Of a stretch of 8,110 bases of DNA, positions 1-6,026 are shown piece by piece (positions within the stretch are counted from its first letter, which is position 1; each line of letters opens with the position of its first letter). The stretch comes from Solirubrobacteraceae bacterium (GTDB lineage: Bacteria; Actinomycetota; Thermoleophilia; Solirubrobacterales; Solirubrobacteraceae). The notes below the pieces were generated by a model that worked only from the letters and a program-made list of their open reading frames with translations, was not told the origin of the DNA and did no database searches. The stretch lies in the NCBI GenBank assembly GCA_025935735.1, contig JAICUS010000258.1:1-8110 (forward strand), written 5' to 3'. Made by a program: the position numbers and the translations under genes.

Positions 1-627
1 ATCAAGATCATCTCCGGGTTCCAGAAGCCCGACGAGGGCCGGCTGCTCATCAGGGGCGATGAGGTCGAGCTGCGGTCGGTCGACCACGCCCGCTCGCTGG
101 GCATCGACTGCGTCTACCAGGACCTCGCGCTGGTCAACCAGCTCACAGTCGTGCAGAACATGTTCCTGCGCCGCGAGAAGGTCCACTCGCCGCTGCCGTT
201 CCTCGCCCGCCGGCAGATGCGGGCCGAGACACGCGAGGCGCTCGACGAGATCGGGGTCCACATCCCGCGCCTGAACGTGCCGGCGGCGCGGCTGTCCGGC
301 GGCCAGCGCCAAGCGATCGCGATCGCCCGCACGGTCTACTCGGACGCGGACATCATCCTGCTCGACGAGCCGCTCGCCGCGATGGGCGCCAAGGAGGGCG
401 CGATGATCCTCGACCTCGTCGCCCGCATGCGCGCCGAGGGCAAGGTCTCGATCATCATGATCGCCCACAACTACGTCCACGTGCTCGAGTCCTGCGACCG
501 GGTGAACCTCATCCAGGACGGCGAGATCACGTTCGACAAGCCGACCGCGGACACCTCGGTCGAGGAGCTCAACGAGATCGTCGTGGAGGAGTACCGCCGG
601 GCCCGCGCGGCCGCGCAGACCGGATAG
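1..627 (+). CDS. Sugar ABC transporter ATP-binding protein, 3' part (FrcA/RbsA-like, single ATPase domain)
   Basis: This is the C-terminal 208 residues of a cytoplasmic ATPase that would power a sugar importer. The fragment opens with IKIISG, which in this family directly follows the Walker A GKST, so roughly the first 40-50 residues lie outside the window. Visible motifs (fragment numbering) are the Q-loop Q40 in CVYQD, the ABC signature LSGGQRQ at 98-104, Walker B IILLDEP at 118-124, and the switch histidine H156 in IMIAHNY. The protein ends soon after one ATPase domain, unlike the tandem-domain RbsA/XylG/AraG proteins of about 500 residues, so it resembles the short FrcA type. The D-loop reads LAAMG where TAALG is usual in sugar ATPases. 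Substrate cannot be told from the ATPase alone; its permease and binding-protein partners are presumably to the left. It is convergent to the next gene, so it is not in the arabinose operon. Confidence 0.93.
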   Translation: MKIISGFQKPDEGRLLIRGDEVELRSVDHARSLGIDCVYQDLALVNQLTVVQNMFLRREKVHSPLPFLARRQMRAETREALDEIGVHIPRLNVPAARLSGGQRQAIAIARTVYSDADIILLDEPLAAMGAKEGAMILDLVARMRAEGKVSIIMIAHNYVHVLESCDRVNLIQDGEITFDKPTADTSVEELNEIVVEEYRRARAAAQTG

Positions 628-649
628 CCCGCCCGCGCTCAGTGCCGGC

Positions 650-668
650 CCGCGGGAATGTCCCGCGG
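650..668. terminator. Hairpin in the convergent intergenic region, likely terminator
   Basis: CCGCGGGA (650-657), loop ATG, then TCCCGCGG (661-668) form a perfect 8-bp stem. It lies 22 bases after the ABC ATPase stop and about 60 bases beyond the stop of the oppositely oriented MFS gene, the position expected for a terminator serving one or both. There is no T-run on either side, so a classical intrinsic terminator is not shown; U-less hairpins are commonly proposed in high-GC actinobacteria. A second GGCGC/GCGCC pair (667-671 with 679-683) could form a competing hairpin. Confidence 0.5.
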
Positions 669-731
669 CGCGCCGGTGGCGCCGCCCGCTACTCACCGCA
701 GGCACGTACAGCTGGATCTTGACGTTCAATC

Positions 732-1961
732 TCACGGCGCCACCGGGCTGACGGCCGGTGCCGGGGCGAGCGTGGGCGGGTGCCGGAACGCGCGCGCCCC
801 GGTCGCCACGGCGGCCAGGACCAGCGCCCAGCCGGTGAGGACGAGCACGGTCACGGTCGCTTCGGCGCTCTGGAGCAGGAAGCCGACCGCGAGCGGGCCG
901 ACCCAGCCGGCCGAGAACGAGATCAGGGTCGAGGCGGCCTGGACGCGGCCCTGCAGCCGGTCCGGCGCGAGCGCGACGCGGTAGCCGACCACGATCGAGT
1001 TCGTGACCGGGGTGATCAGCTCGGTGGCCGCGAGGATCGCGCCCAGCAGCAGCGCGTCGTGCGCGACGGCCAGCAGCGGGATCGCCAGCGCCAATGCCCA
1101 GCTCTCGCCGATCAGCACCTGGCGGGCGTTGAGCCGGCGCTGCAGGGCGGGGGCCAGCAGCGCGCCGGCCAGCCCGCCGGCCGCCGCCACGCCGAGCATC
1201 GCGCCGATCAGCGCCGGGGACGCCCCGTGGCGCCGGGCGAGGACCACCACCAGCAGGCTGAGGCCGGTGAAGATCGGGTTGCTGCCGGCGAACAGCAGCG
1301 CGCACAGGCGGAAGAACGGCCGCTCCCAGATCCAGCGCAGGCCCTCGGCCGCGCCGCTCGGCGTCGCGGCGGCGCGGGCGCCCTGGAAGTCGGTGCGGAT
1401 GAGCAGCTTGCCCGCCGCCGCGGCGGCGTACGACACCGCGTCGACCAGGAACGGCACCGCGCGGCCCAGCCCGAACAGCACGCCGCCCAGCGGCGGCCCG
1501 GCGAGCATCGCGGCGAACGTGCGCGACTCGTTGCGCGCCACCGCCTCGCCGAGCTGCTCGGGTGCGACGAGCCGCCGCAGCGCCCCGCGCTCGCTGACGT
1601 AGGTGACCACGAACCCGGTGCCGTCGACCAGCGCGACGAGCACGATGAGCCCGTAGGGCACCGAGCCGGCGAGGACCATCGCCGCGAGCAGCGCCAGCGC
1701 GAGCGCCCGCACGGCGTCGCAGGCCACCATGAGCCGCTTGCGGTCCACCCGGTCGGCCAGCGCCCCGGCGGGCAGCGCCAGCGCGGCGATCGGCAGCGTC
1801 CGGGCGAACCCGACCACCCCGGCCTTCGCCGGCGAGCCGGTCGTGGCCAGCACGAGCAGCGGATACGCCACCAGCGAGACCTGCGACCCGAGCCCCGACA
1901 GCGCCTCGCCGCTCCAGAGCAGCATGAACTCGCGATTGCGGCGCAGCGGCACGGCGCTCAT
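732..1961 (-). CDS. MFS permease, EntS/MFS_3-like (exporter type)
   Basis: A 409-residue inner-membrane secondary transporter of the major facilitator superfamily. The length suits 12 membrane helices, and hydrophobic Ala/Leu/Val/Gly-rich stretches recur along the whole protein. The MFS loop 2-3 signature is present as GALADRVDRKRL (about residues 66-77). The N-terminal pattern RNREFMLLWSGEALSGLGSQ and the central LVAPEQLGEAVARNES followed by AGPPLGG are typical of the MFS_3 group, which includes the enterobactin exporter EntS and macrolide-efflux-like permeases, so proton-driven efflux of a small molecule is the best guess; the substrate is unknown. The start ATG 1961 fits the family N-terminus; a GAGG lies only two bases upstream, so the ribosome site is weak. 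It begins 43 bases after the propeller gene on the same strand with no promoter or hairpin that I can see between them, so co-transcription is likely. The C-terminal tail is Pro/Ala-rich and probably disordered. Confidence 0.88.
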   Translation of the reverse strand: MSAVPLRRNREFMLLWSGEALSGLGSQVSLVAYPLLVLATTGSPAKAGVVGFARTLPIAALALPAGALADRVDRKRLMVACDAVRALALALLAAMVLAGSVPYGLIVLVALVDGTGFVVTYVSERGALRRLVAPEQLGEAVARNESRTFAAMLAGPPLGGVLFGLGRAVPFLVDAVSYAAAAAGKLLIRTDFQGARAAATPSGAAEGLRWIWERPFFRLCALLFAGSNPIFTGLSLLVVVLARRHGASPALIGAMLGVAAAGGLAGALLAPALQRRLNARQVLIGESWALALAIPLLAVAHDALLLGAILAATELITPVTNSIVVGYRVALAPDRLQGRVQAASTLISFSAGWVGPLAVGFLLQSAEATVTVLVLTGWALVLAAVATGARAFRHPPTLAPAPAVSPVAP

Positions 1962-2004
1962 GGCCTCGCCGAGCTTACGCCGCGCCGGGTCGAACTCGAG
2001 CTCG

Positions 2005-3861
2005 CTAGGTCTTCGCGACCTCCCAGTTCACCGTGTAGTGCGAGGTCGGACCGCAGGTGCCGTGGCTCTCGGTCCCGGGGTGCGCCGTAACGAACTCGTG
2101 CAGCTCGCGCTGGTTGCCGGTCTGCTTGAGCGTGAGGCGCTGAAGGTCCAGCCCGGAGGCGACGTACTGCTCGAACGCGACCGCGCCGTCGCAGTAGCCG
2201 GCCGTCAAGATGCTTCCGATCTCCTTGATCAGCCAGCCGGCGACGAGGCCGAGGATGCTGCCGATGACCGGGACGGTGAGCGAGGCGAGCTCGACGCTGG
2301 TGATGTACTGGACGCCGGCGCGCAGCTGCTTGGAGATCGAGGCGACGGCGTCCTTGGCGGCGGCGTCCGCGACCGTGTCGAGGCTCACGACCGTGTCGAC
2401 GATGTCGGTGGGCGGCGCCGTGCCGGCCTTGTTGATCACCTGGTAGTTGAACACGACGTGCTCGCACAGCTCGAGGAACACGTCCTCGAAGGCGAGCTCG
2501 TTCGGTCCGTAGGAGCCGCCGTCTAGGACGTTGCCGAAGGCCTCCGTCGCCGTCCGCGTGGGCCAGTTGCCGGGCGTGATCGAGCAGTTGCCCACATCGG
2601 TGTCCTCGAACCTCGCCCGGATCTTGTCGGCCTTGACGTTCCAGATCTGGAACCTGTAGCGGTTGGCCAGGCTCGTCTCGGCCGCGACCGGTCCCACCTG
2701 GGTGCGCAGCGGCGAGAAGCCGCTCCAGCGCTCGCCGTCCCAGGAGGCGCCGGTGATCGCGCCGCGACTCTCGCCGAACAGGTGGAGCTCGCCGCCCGCG
2801 AGGGCGACCGGGGTGGGTGCCGAGGTGAGCACGCTGCCGCGCGCGACCGGGTTCGCCCACGTCCCGTCGGCGTACGCGAAGTGGTAGAGCACGCCGTCGC
2901 TGCCCAGCGCGAACACGTCGAGCCTGCCGGGGGCCGTGCTCGCCGCCGACGGCGCCGCGACGAATGTCACCTTCGGCTTGTCGGCCACGGCGAGCGACTC
3001 CCAGTCGTTCCAGATCGAGCCGTCCCACCAGCGGTGGATCAGGCTCCCGTCCGAGCGCCGGACCGCGAACACGTCGAGCCGGTCGGGCCCCCACGCCACC
3101 GCGCTCGGCGGCGAGGCGAGCGACTCGCCCAGGTTCTCCCAGTCAGTCAGCCAGCGCGTGCCGTCGGTCGCCCGGTGGCGCAGCGTGAAGTCCGAGCCGC
3201 GGGCGAACACATCCAGGCGCCCCGGGCCCCAGGAGACGACGCTCGCCTCGCTGGTGAACACGCCGCCGAGCCGCTCCCAGTCGGCCGACCAGCTCTTCGT
3301 GTTCCAGGTCGTGCGGTACAGCGCCCGGTCGGCCTGCCCGACGGCGAACACGTCGACGCGCCCGTCGAGGTGACCGTCGTTCCAGGCGACCGCCGCGGGC
3401 GCGCTGATGAGGCTGCCGCCGAGCCGCTCCCACTGGGTCAGCGGCTGGGGATTGGCGACCAGGCCGTTCCACACGACCTGGTGGTAGAGCGCGTAGTCGA
3501 GGCCGAGCCCGAACACGTCGAGACGGTGCTCCTTGACCGTGCCGATCGGCGGGTGGACGCCGACCGGCAGGTGCGACACGGCGGCGCCGCCGGTCCGGCC
3601 TGCGTCGGTCACGGGACGCGCCTGCTCGATGACGCGGGGCGGCGCCGCGAGCGAGTGCACGGCCACCGGAGCGGTCGTGAAGATCCCGCCGAGGAGGTCT
3701 GGGTCGTACGGGGTCACGGAGTGGAGCGGGCCGACGAAGTTGCTGCTCCACCACTCGCCGTCCCAGCCGACGTGCGCGGTCATGAAGTTCGTGTCGCGCC
3801 AGAAGAGGTCGATCCGGTTCGCGGTCCCCTGCTGCCACGACGTCGCTGCAACGCCTCTCAT
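2005..3861 (-). CDS. PLL-like seven-repeat beta-propeller protein with unknown C-terminal region
   Basis: I do not recognise the whole protein (618 residues from ATG 3861). Residues 16-362 carry seven copies of an R-x-D-V-F-type motif (starting at 16, 113, 168, 215, 261, 313, 358), each preceded by a W-E-x-L-G turn or a small-residue strand and followed by a Y/H-x-x-W-D-G strand. This resembles the PLL/fucose-lectin propellers, so glycan binding is possible but not shown. Residues 395-480 look beta-rich, 484-523 helical, and 528-553 are strongly hydrophobic with a G534-x3-G538-x3-G542 glycine zipper. All four cysteines (426, 466, 557, 603) lie after the propeller. There is no N-terminal signal peptide. 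The start is chosen because GAGGAGG sits 8 bases upstream; a longer frame to ATG 3948 would start inside the hairpin at 3920-3956. The gene follows the ara operon on the same strand but is separated by that hairpin. The MFS gene is 43 bases downstream. Confidence 0.85.
   Translation of the reverse strand: MRGVAATSWQQGTANRIDLFWRDTNFMTAHVGWDGEWWSSNFVGPLHSVTPYDPDLLGGIFTTAPVAVHSLAAPPRVIEQARPVTDAGRTGGAAVSHLPVGVHPPIGTVKEHRLDVFGLGLDYALYHQVVWNGLVANPQPLTQWERLGGSLISAPAAVAWNDGHLDGRVDVFAVGQADRALYRTTWNTKSWSADWERLGGVFTSEASVVSWGPGRLDVFARGSDFTLRHRATDGTRWLTDWENLGESLASPPSAVAWGPDRLDVFAVRRSDGSLIHRWWDGSIWNDWESLAVADKPKVTFVAAPSAASTAPGRLDVFALGSDGVLYHFAYADGTWANPVARGSVLTSAPTPVALAGGELHLFGESRGAITGASWDGERWSGFSPLRTQVGPVAAETSLANRYRFQIWNVKADKIRARFEDTDVGNCSITPGNWPTRTATEAFGNVLDGGSYGPNELAFEDVFLELCEHVVFNYQVINKAGTAPPTDIVDTVVSLDTVADAAAKDAVASISKQLRAGVQYITSVELASLTVPVIGSILGLVAGWLIKEIGSILTAGYCDGAVAFEQYVASGLDLQRLTLKQTGNQRELHEFVTAHPGTESHGTCGPTSHYTVNWEVAKT
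2203..2280 (-). other. Glycine-zipper hydrophobic segment (residues 528-553)
   Basis: The encoded stretch, [20 protein letters not shown] and onward to ILT, is nearly free of charge except one KE pair. It contains G534, G538 and G542 at exact four-residue spacing, a pattern common in membrane-inserting or tightly packed helices. It is preceded by an amphipathic helical stretch (about 484-523). It could be a membrane-inserting hairpin or a buried core helix; sequence alone does not decide. Confidence 0.5.
2776..3816 (-). repeat. Coding repeat: seven propeller blades in the PLL-like protein
   Basis: This segment encodes residues 16-362. The repeated core is R/E-x-D/H-V/L-F and occurs at residues 16, 113, 168, 215, 261, 313 and 358. 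Successive spacings are 97, 55, 47, 46, 52 and 45 residues, near the 45-55 expected per blade except for the first interval, which holds about 45 extra residues (an insertion loop or a degraded blade). Middle repeats share WERLGG (144, 195), WENLG (241) and WESL (287). The count of seven matches the PLL group rather than the six-bladed AAL fungal lectins; this is a visual alignment, not a model. Confidence 0.75.
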
Positions 3862-3869
3862 CGGGCTTG

Positions 3870-3876
3870 CCTCCTC
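3870..3876 (-). promoter_or_regulatory. Strong ribosome binding site deciding the propeller-protein start
   Basis: Read on the minus strand this is GAGGAGG, ending 8 bases before ATG 3861. It is the strongest Shine-Dalgarno seen in the window and fixes the start of the 618-residue protein. The adjoining CCTC (minus strand, just upstream) can pair with its GAGG to give a small 4-bp hairpin, so mild self-sequestration is possible. Confidence 0.8.
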
Positions 3877-3919
3877 GGAGGTCGCGGTTGCCAAGCGCCG
3901 CGAACCTACGGCGAGCCCG

Positions 3920-3956
3920 CCGGCCGGTCCATGAGGCATTCGCCTCATCCGGCCGG
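3920..3956 (-). terminator. Long hairpin after araA, likely operon terminator
   Basis: CCGGCCGG (3920-3927), a TCC bulge, ATGAGGC (3931-3937), loop ATTC, GCCTCAT (3942-3948), CCGGCCGG (3949-3956). The inner 7-bp and outer 8-bp stems are both perfect, with a 3-base bulge on one side. It begins 8 bases after the araA stop, where an operon terminator is expected. No U-run follows on the minus strand, so it may be a U-less terminator or an mRNA 3'-end stabiliser. It separates the ara operon from the propeller gene. Confidence 0.7.
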
Positions 3957-3964
3957 ACGCGAGG

Positions 3965-5404
3965 CTACGCGGTGGTGAACTCGATGCCGGCGAGCGAGCA
4001 GAACACCTTCCACTCCTCCGACCGGCGGCCCGGGTTCAGGACCTGGTGGTGCGGGCCGCCGAGCGCCAGCCAGCGGTCCATGCAGGTCCGCAGCCCCGTG
4101 TCGGGCCGGAAGAACCCGTAGGGCATCTCGAGCGCGGGCAGCTCGTCGGTGTCGAGGACCTCGCCCTCGACCACGAGCAGCCGGAAGCGCTCGCCGCCCA
4201 GGGAGATCAGGCAGGCGAGGGTCATCGGGCCCGTGGCGTACTGGAAGAGGAACGTCGGCGGGTCGCCGAGGCCGCCGATCCCCAGCGGCCGCTTGATCAG
4301 CCGCACGGGGCGGTCGGGACGGGCCAGCGCCCAGTTGCCCTCGCCCATGTGCGACATGAGGATCGAGTCGGTCGGGAAGTCCATCGCGTACATCTCGGTG
4401 AACTGCGTGTCGCCGAGCAGGTCGCGGGCGGCGACGAACAACGAGGCGGTCAGCGCGTCGCCCTCCGCGCCGAAGCCGATCCCACGGGCCATCAGCGAGG
4501 AGGCGGCGGCCAGAGGCAGCCGGCGGAAGCGGCCGTCCTCGCCGATCGCATCGAAGTGGGTGGAGTAGGCGCCGTACCCGCGGGCGGTGAGCAGCGCCTC
4601 CAGGCCCAGCTGCATGCGCGCGTGGTCCTCGCGCTCCTCCGTGCTCAGCGCCGAGTCGACCGTGAAGCGGGAGTCCTCGAAGGCCAGCAGCGCGGCCACG
4701 TCCTCGGCGGACACCGCCTCGACCGCGCGCACGAGGTCGCCGGGCGCGACGTTGTCGATCTGCGGGCCCAGCGAGCGGATGAACGCGTGCGGGTCGACGC
4801 GGATGTCGCCCATCCCGTTCATGGCGTAGCCGAACACCGCCACCTTCAGCTGCCGCCAGCGGGTCACGGCCGCGGCCGCGCGCGCCCAGCGCCCGATCGC
4901 GTCGGCGAACGACGGCGCGCGCCAGTCGTCGGTGATCACGTGGAACGACCGGTCCGCCCGGACCATCGCGTTCGCCGTGTCCTGGGCGCCGTGGATGCCC
5001 TGGTTGTAGGTGAGGTCCGCCATGTCCCACTCGGCGGTCACCGCGCCCACCGGCTGGATGTTCGCCAGGCAGATCGGCAGCCGGGTCTCGTGCAGGACGC
5101 GGGCCACCCGCATCGCCGGACCGTAGGTGAGCATCACCACGAGCAGGCCGTCGAGCTCCTGGGACTCGAGGAAGCGCATCCGCTCCTCGATCTGGTCGCG
5201 CTCCTTCGCCGGGTCGGCGACCACCACGTCGGCCACGTCGCCCAGCGCCGCCGCGACGTCGCGCGCGTAGCCCGCCTGGCGCTCGACGATCCCCGGGACC
5301 ATGTCGTCGTAGAGGCTCTGCATGATCCCCAGCAGGCCGATCCGCGGCCGGGCGGGGGCCACGCCGGTGTCAGCGCTGGCCGTAGACGTTCTGGTAGCGG
5401 TCAT
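3965..5404 (-). CDS. araA: L-arabinose isomerase (divergent actinobacterial type)
   Basis: A 479-residue cytoplasmic isomerase converting L-arabinose to L-ribulose, the first step of the pathway. Similarity to E. coli AraA (500 residues) is low overall, but the metal/catalytic residues align by context: E314 in GAEGD (E. coli E306), E337 in FTEMY (E333), H352 in MSHMGEG (H350) and H453 in the GGPHH motif (H450). An N-terminal sugar-isomerase fold is indicated by [13 protein letters not shown] (about 21-33) and by [26 protein letters not shown] (about 114-139, quoted here in part as landmarks). The ATG at 5404 overlaps the end of araD by 35 bases, with GAGG 6 bases upstream, so translation is probably coupled. 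A GTG at codon 15 would remove a low-complexity N-terminal Thr/Ala/Ser tail and is a weaker alternative. The context with AraB and AraD makes L-arabinose the most likely substrate, although the family also contains L-fucose isomerase-like enzymes. Confidence 0.88.
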   Translation of the reverse strand: MTATRTSTASADTGVAPARPRIGLLGIMQSLYDDMVPGIVERQAGYARDVAAALGDVADVVVADPAKERDQIEERMRFLESQELDGLLVVMLTYGPAMRVARVLHETRLPICLANIQPVGAVTAEWDMADLTYNQGIHGAQDTANAMVRADRSFHVITDDWRAPSFADAIGRWARAAAAVTRWRQLKVAVFGYAMNGMGDIRVDPHAFIRSLGPQIDNVAPGDLVRAVEAVSAEDVAALLAFEDSRFTVDSALSTEEREDHARMQLGLEALLTARGYGAYSTHFDAIGEDGRFRRLPLAAASSLMARGIGFGAEGDALTASLFVAARDLLGDTQFTEMYAMDFPTDSILMSHMGEGNWALARPDRPVRLIKRPLGIGGLGDPPTFLFQYATGPMTLACLISLGGERFRLLVVEGEVLDTDELPALEMPYGFFRPDTGLRTCMDRWLALGGPHHQVLNPGRRSEEWKVFCSLAGIEFTTA

Positions 5405-6026
5405 GGAGGGCCTCGATGTCGTCGGGGTCGAGCGGCGTCACGTCGCCGAGCGCGCGGGCCAGGTGGACGGTCCGGGCGACGTCCTCGCACATGACCGCCG
5501 CCTTGATCGCGGCGCGGGGCGTCGGGCCGATGGTGAACACGCCGTGGGCGCGCATCAGCACGGCGGGGGAGTTGTGGCCGGCCAGCGTCTCGACGATCCC
5601 GCGGCCGATCTGCTCATCGCCGATGAGCGCGAACGGGCCGACCGGGATCTCGCCGCCGAACTCGTCGGCCATGGCGGTCATCACGCACGGGACCGGCTCG
5701 CCGCGGATCGCCCAGGCGGTGGCGTAGGCGCTGTGGGTGTGGGCGACGCCGCCGACGTCTGGCAGCTCGCGGTAGACGTAGCCGTGGGTGGCGGCGTCGG
5801 ACGACGGCGACAGCGCGCCCTCGACGAGCTGGCCGTGCAGGTCGCACACCACGATCGAGTCGGGCGTCAGGTCGTCGTAGGAGACGCCCGACGCCTTGAT
5901 GACCATGAGGTCCTCGCCGGGGACGCGGGCCGACAGGTTCCCGCTCGTCCAGGCGACCAGGCCGTTGCGCGGGAGCTCGGCGTGCAGCGCGCAGACCTCC
6001 TGGCGCAGCGACGCGACGTCAGGCAA
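5370..6026 (-). CDS. araD: L-ribulose-5-phosphate 4-epimerase (class II aldolase family)
   Basis: A 218-residue zinc enzyme epimerising L-ribulose-5-phosphate to D-xylulose-5-phosphate. Residues match the E. coli AraD active site by context: zinc ligands H96 and H98 in VAHTHS (E. coli H95/H97) and H161 in RAHGVF (H171), D77 in PSSD (D76), D121 in MADEFGG (D120), and the catalytic tyrosine Y215 in the C-terminal VYGQ (Y229). TSGNLSAR (27-34) and IKASGVSYDDL (43-53) are the family phosphate-binding landmarks. It is slightly shorter than E. coli AraD (231). The D120 and C-terminal Tyr matches favour epimerase over fuculose-phosphate aldolase. The start is TTG 6026, overlapping the araB stop by 8 bases; GGGGAG lies 10 bases upstream (6037-6042), and no ATG or GTG is available nearby in frame. 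Its end overlaps araA by 35 bases. Confidence 0.92.
   Translation of the reverse strand: MPDVASLRQEVCALHAELPRNGLVAWTSGNLSARVPGEDLMVIKASGVSYDDLTPDSIVVCDLHGQLVEGALSPSSDAATHGYVYRELPDVGGVAHTHSAYATAWAIRGEPVPCVMTAMADEFGGEIPVGPFALIGDEQIGRGIVETLAGHNSPAVLMRAHGVFTIGPTPRAAIKAAVMCEDVARTVHLARALGDVTPLDPDDIEALHDRYQNVYGQR

Noticed and set aside
312..328. GCGATCGCGATCGC direct/inverted repeat
   Set aside because: It simply encodes the conserved AIAIA after the ABC signature using preferred codons.
658..731. Possible small gene after the ABC ATPase
   Set aside because: The ATG at 658-660 hint comes from a hairpin loop and the frame runs antisense into the MFS gene; no ribosome site.
780..2090. Long plus-strand open frame (436 codons) opposite the MFS gene
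   Set aside because: Its translation is Arg/Gln/Gly/Ala-rich low complexity with no domain, typical of antisense frames in high-GC DNA, and the opposite strand carries a clear MFS protein.
2782..3978. Plus-strand open frame (398 codons) opposite the propeller gene
   Set aside because: Its regular pattern of EHVE-type phrases is just the reverse complement of the propeller repeats; there is no recognisable domain.
4046..5494. Long plus-strand open frame (482 codons) opposite araA and the end of araD
   Set aside because: Low-complexity Arg/Gly/Val/His-rich translation; the minus strand encodes AraA with conserved catalytic residues.
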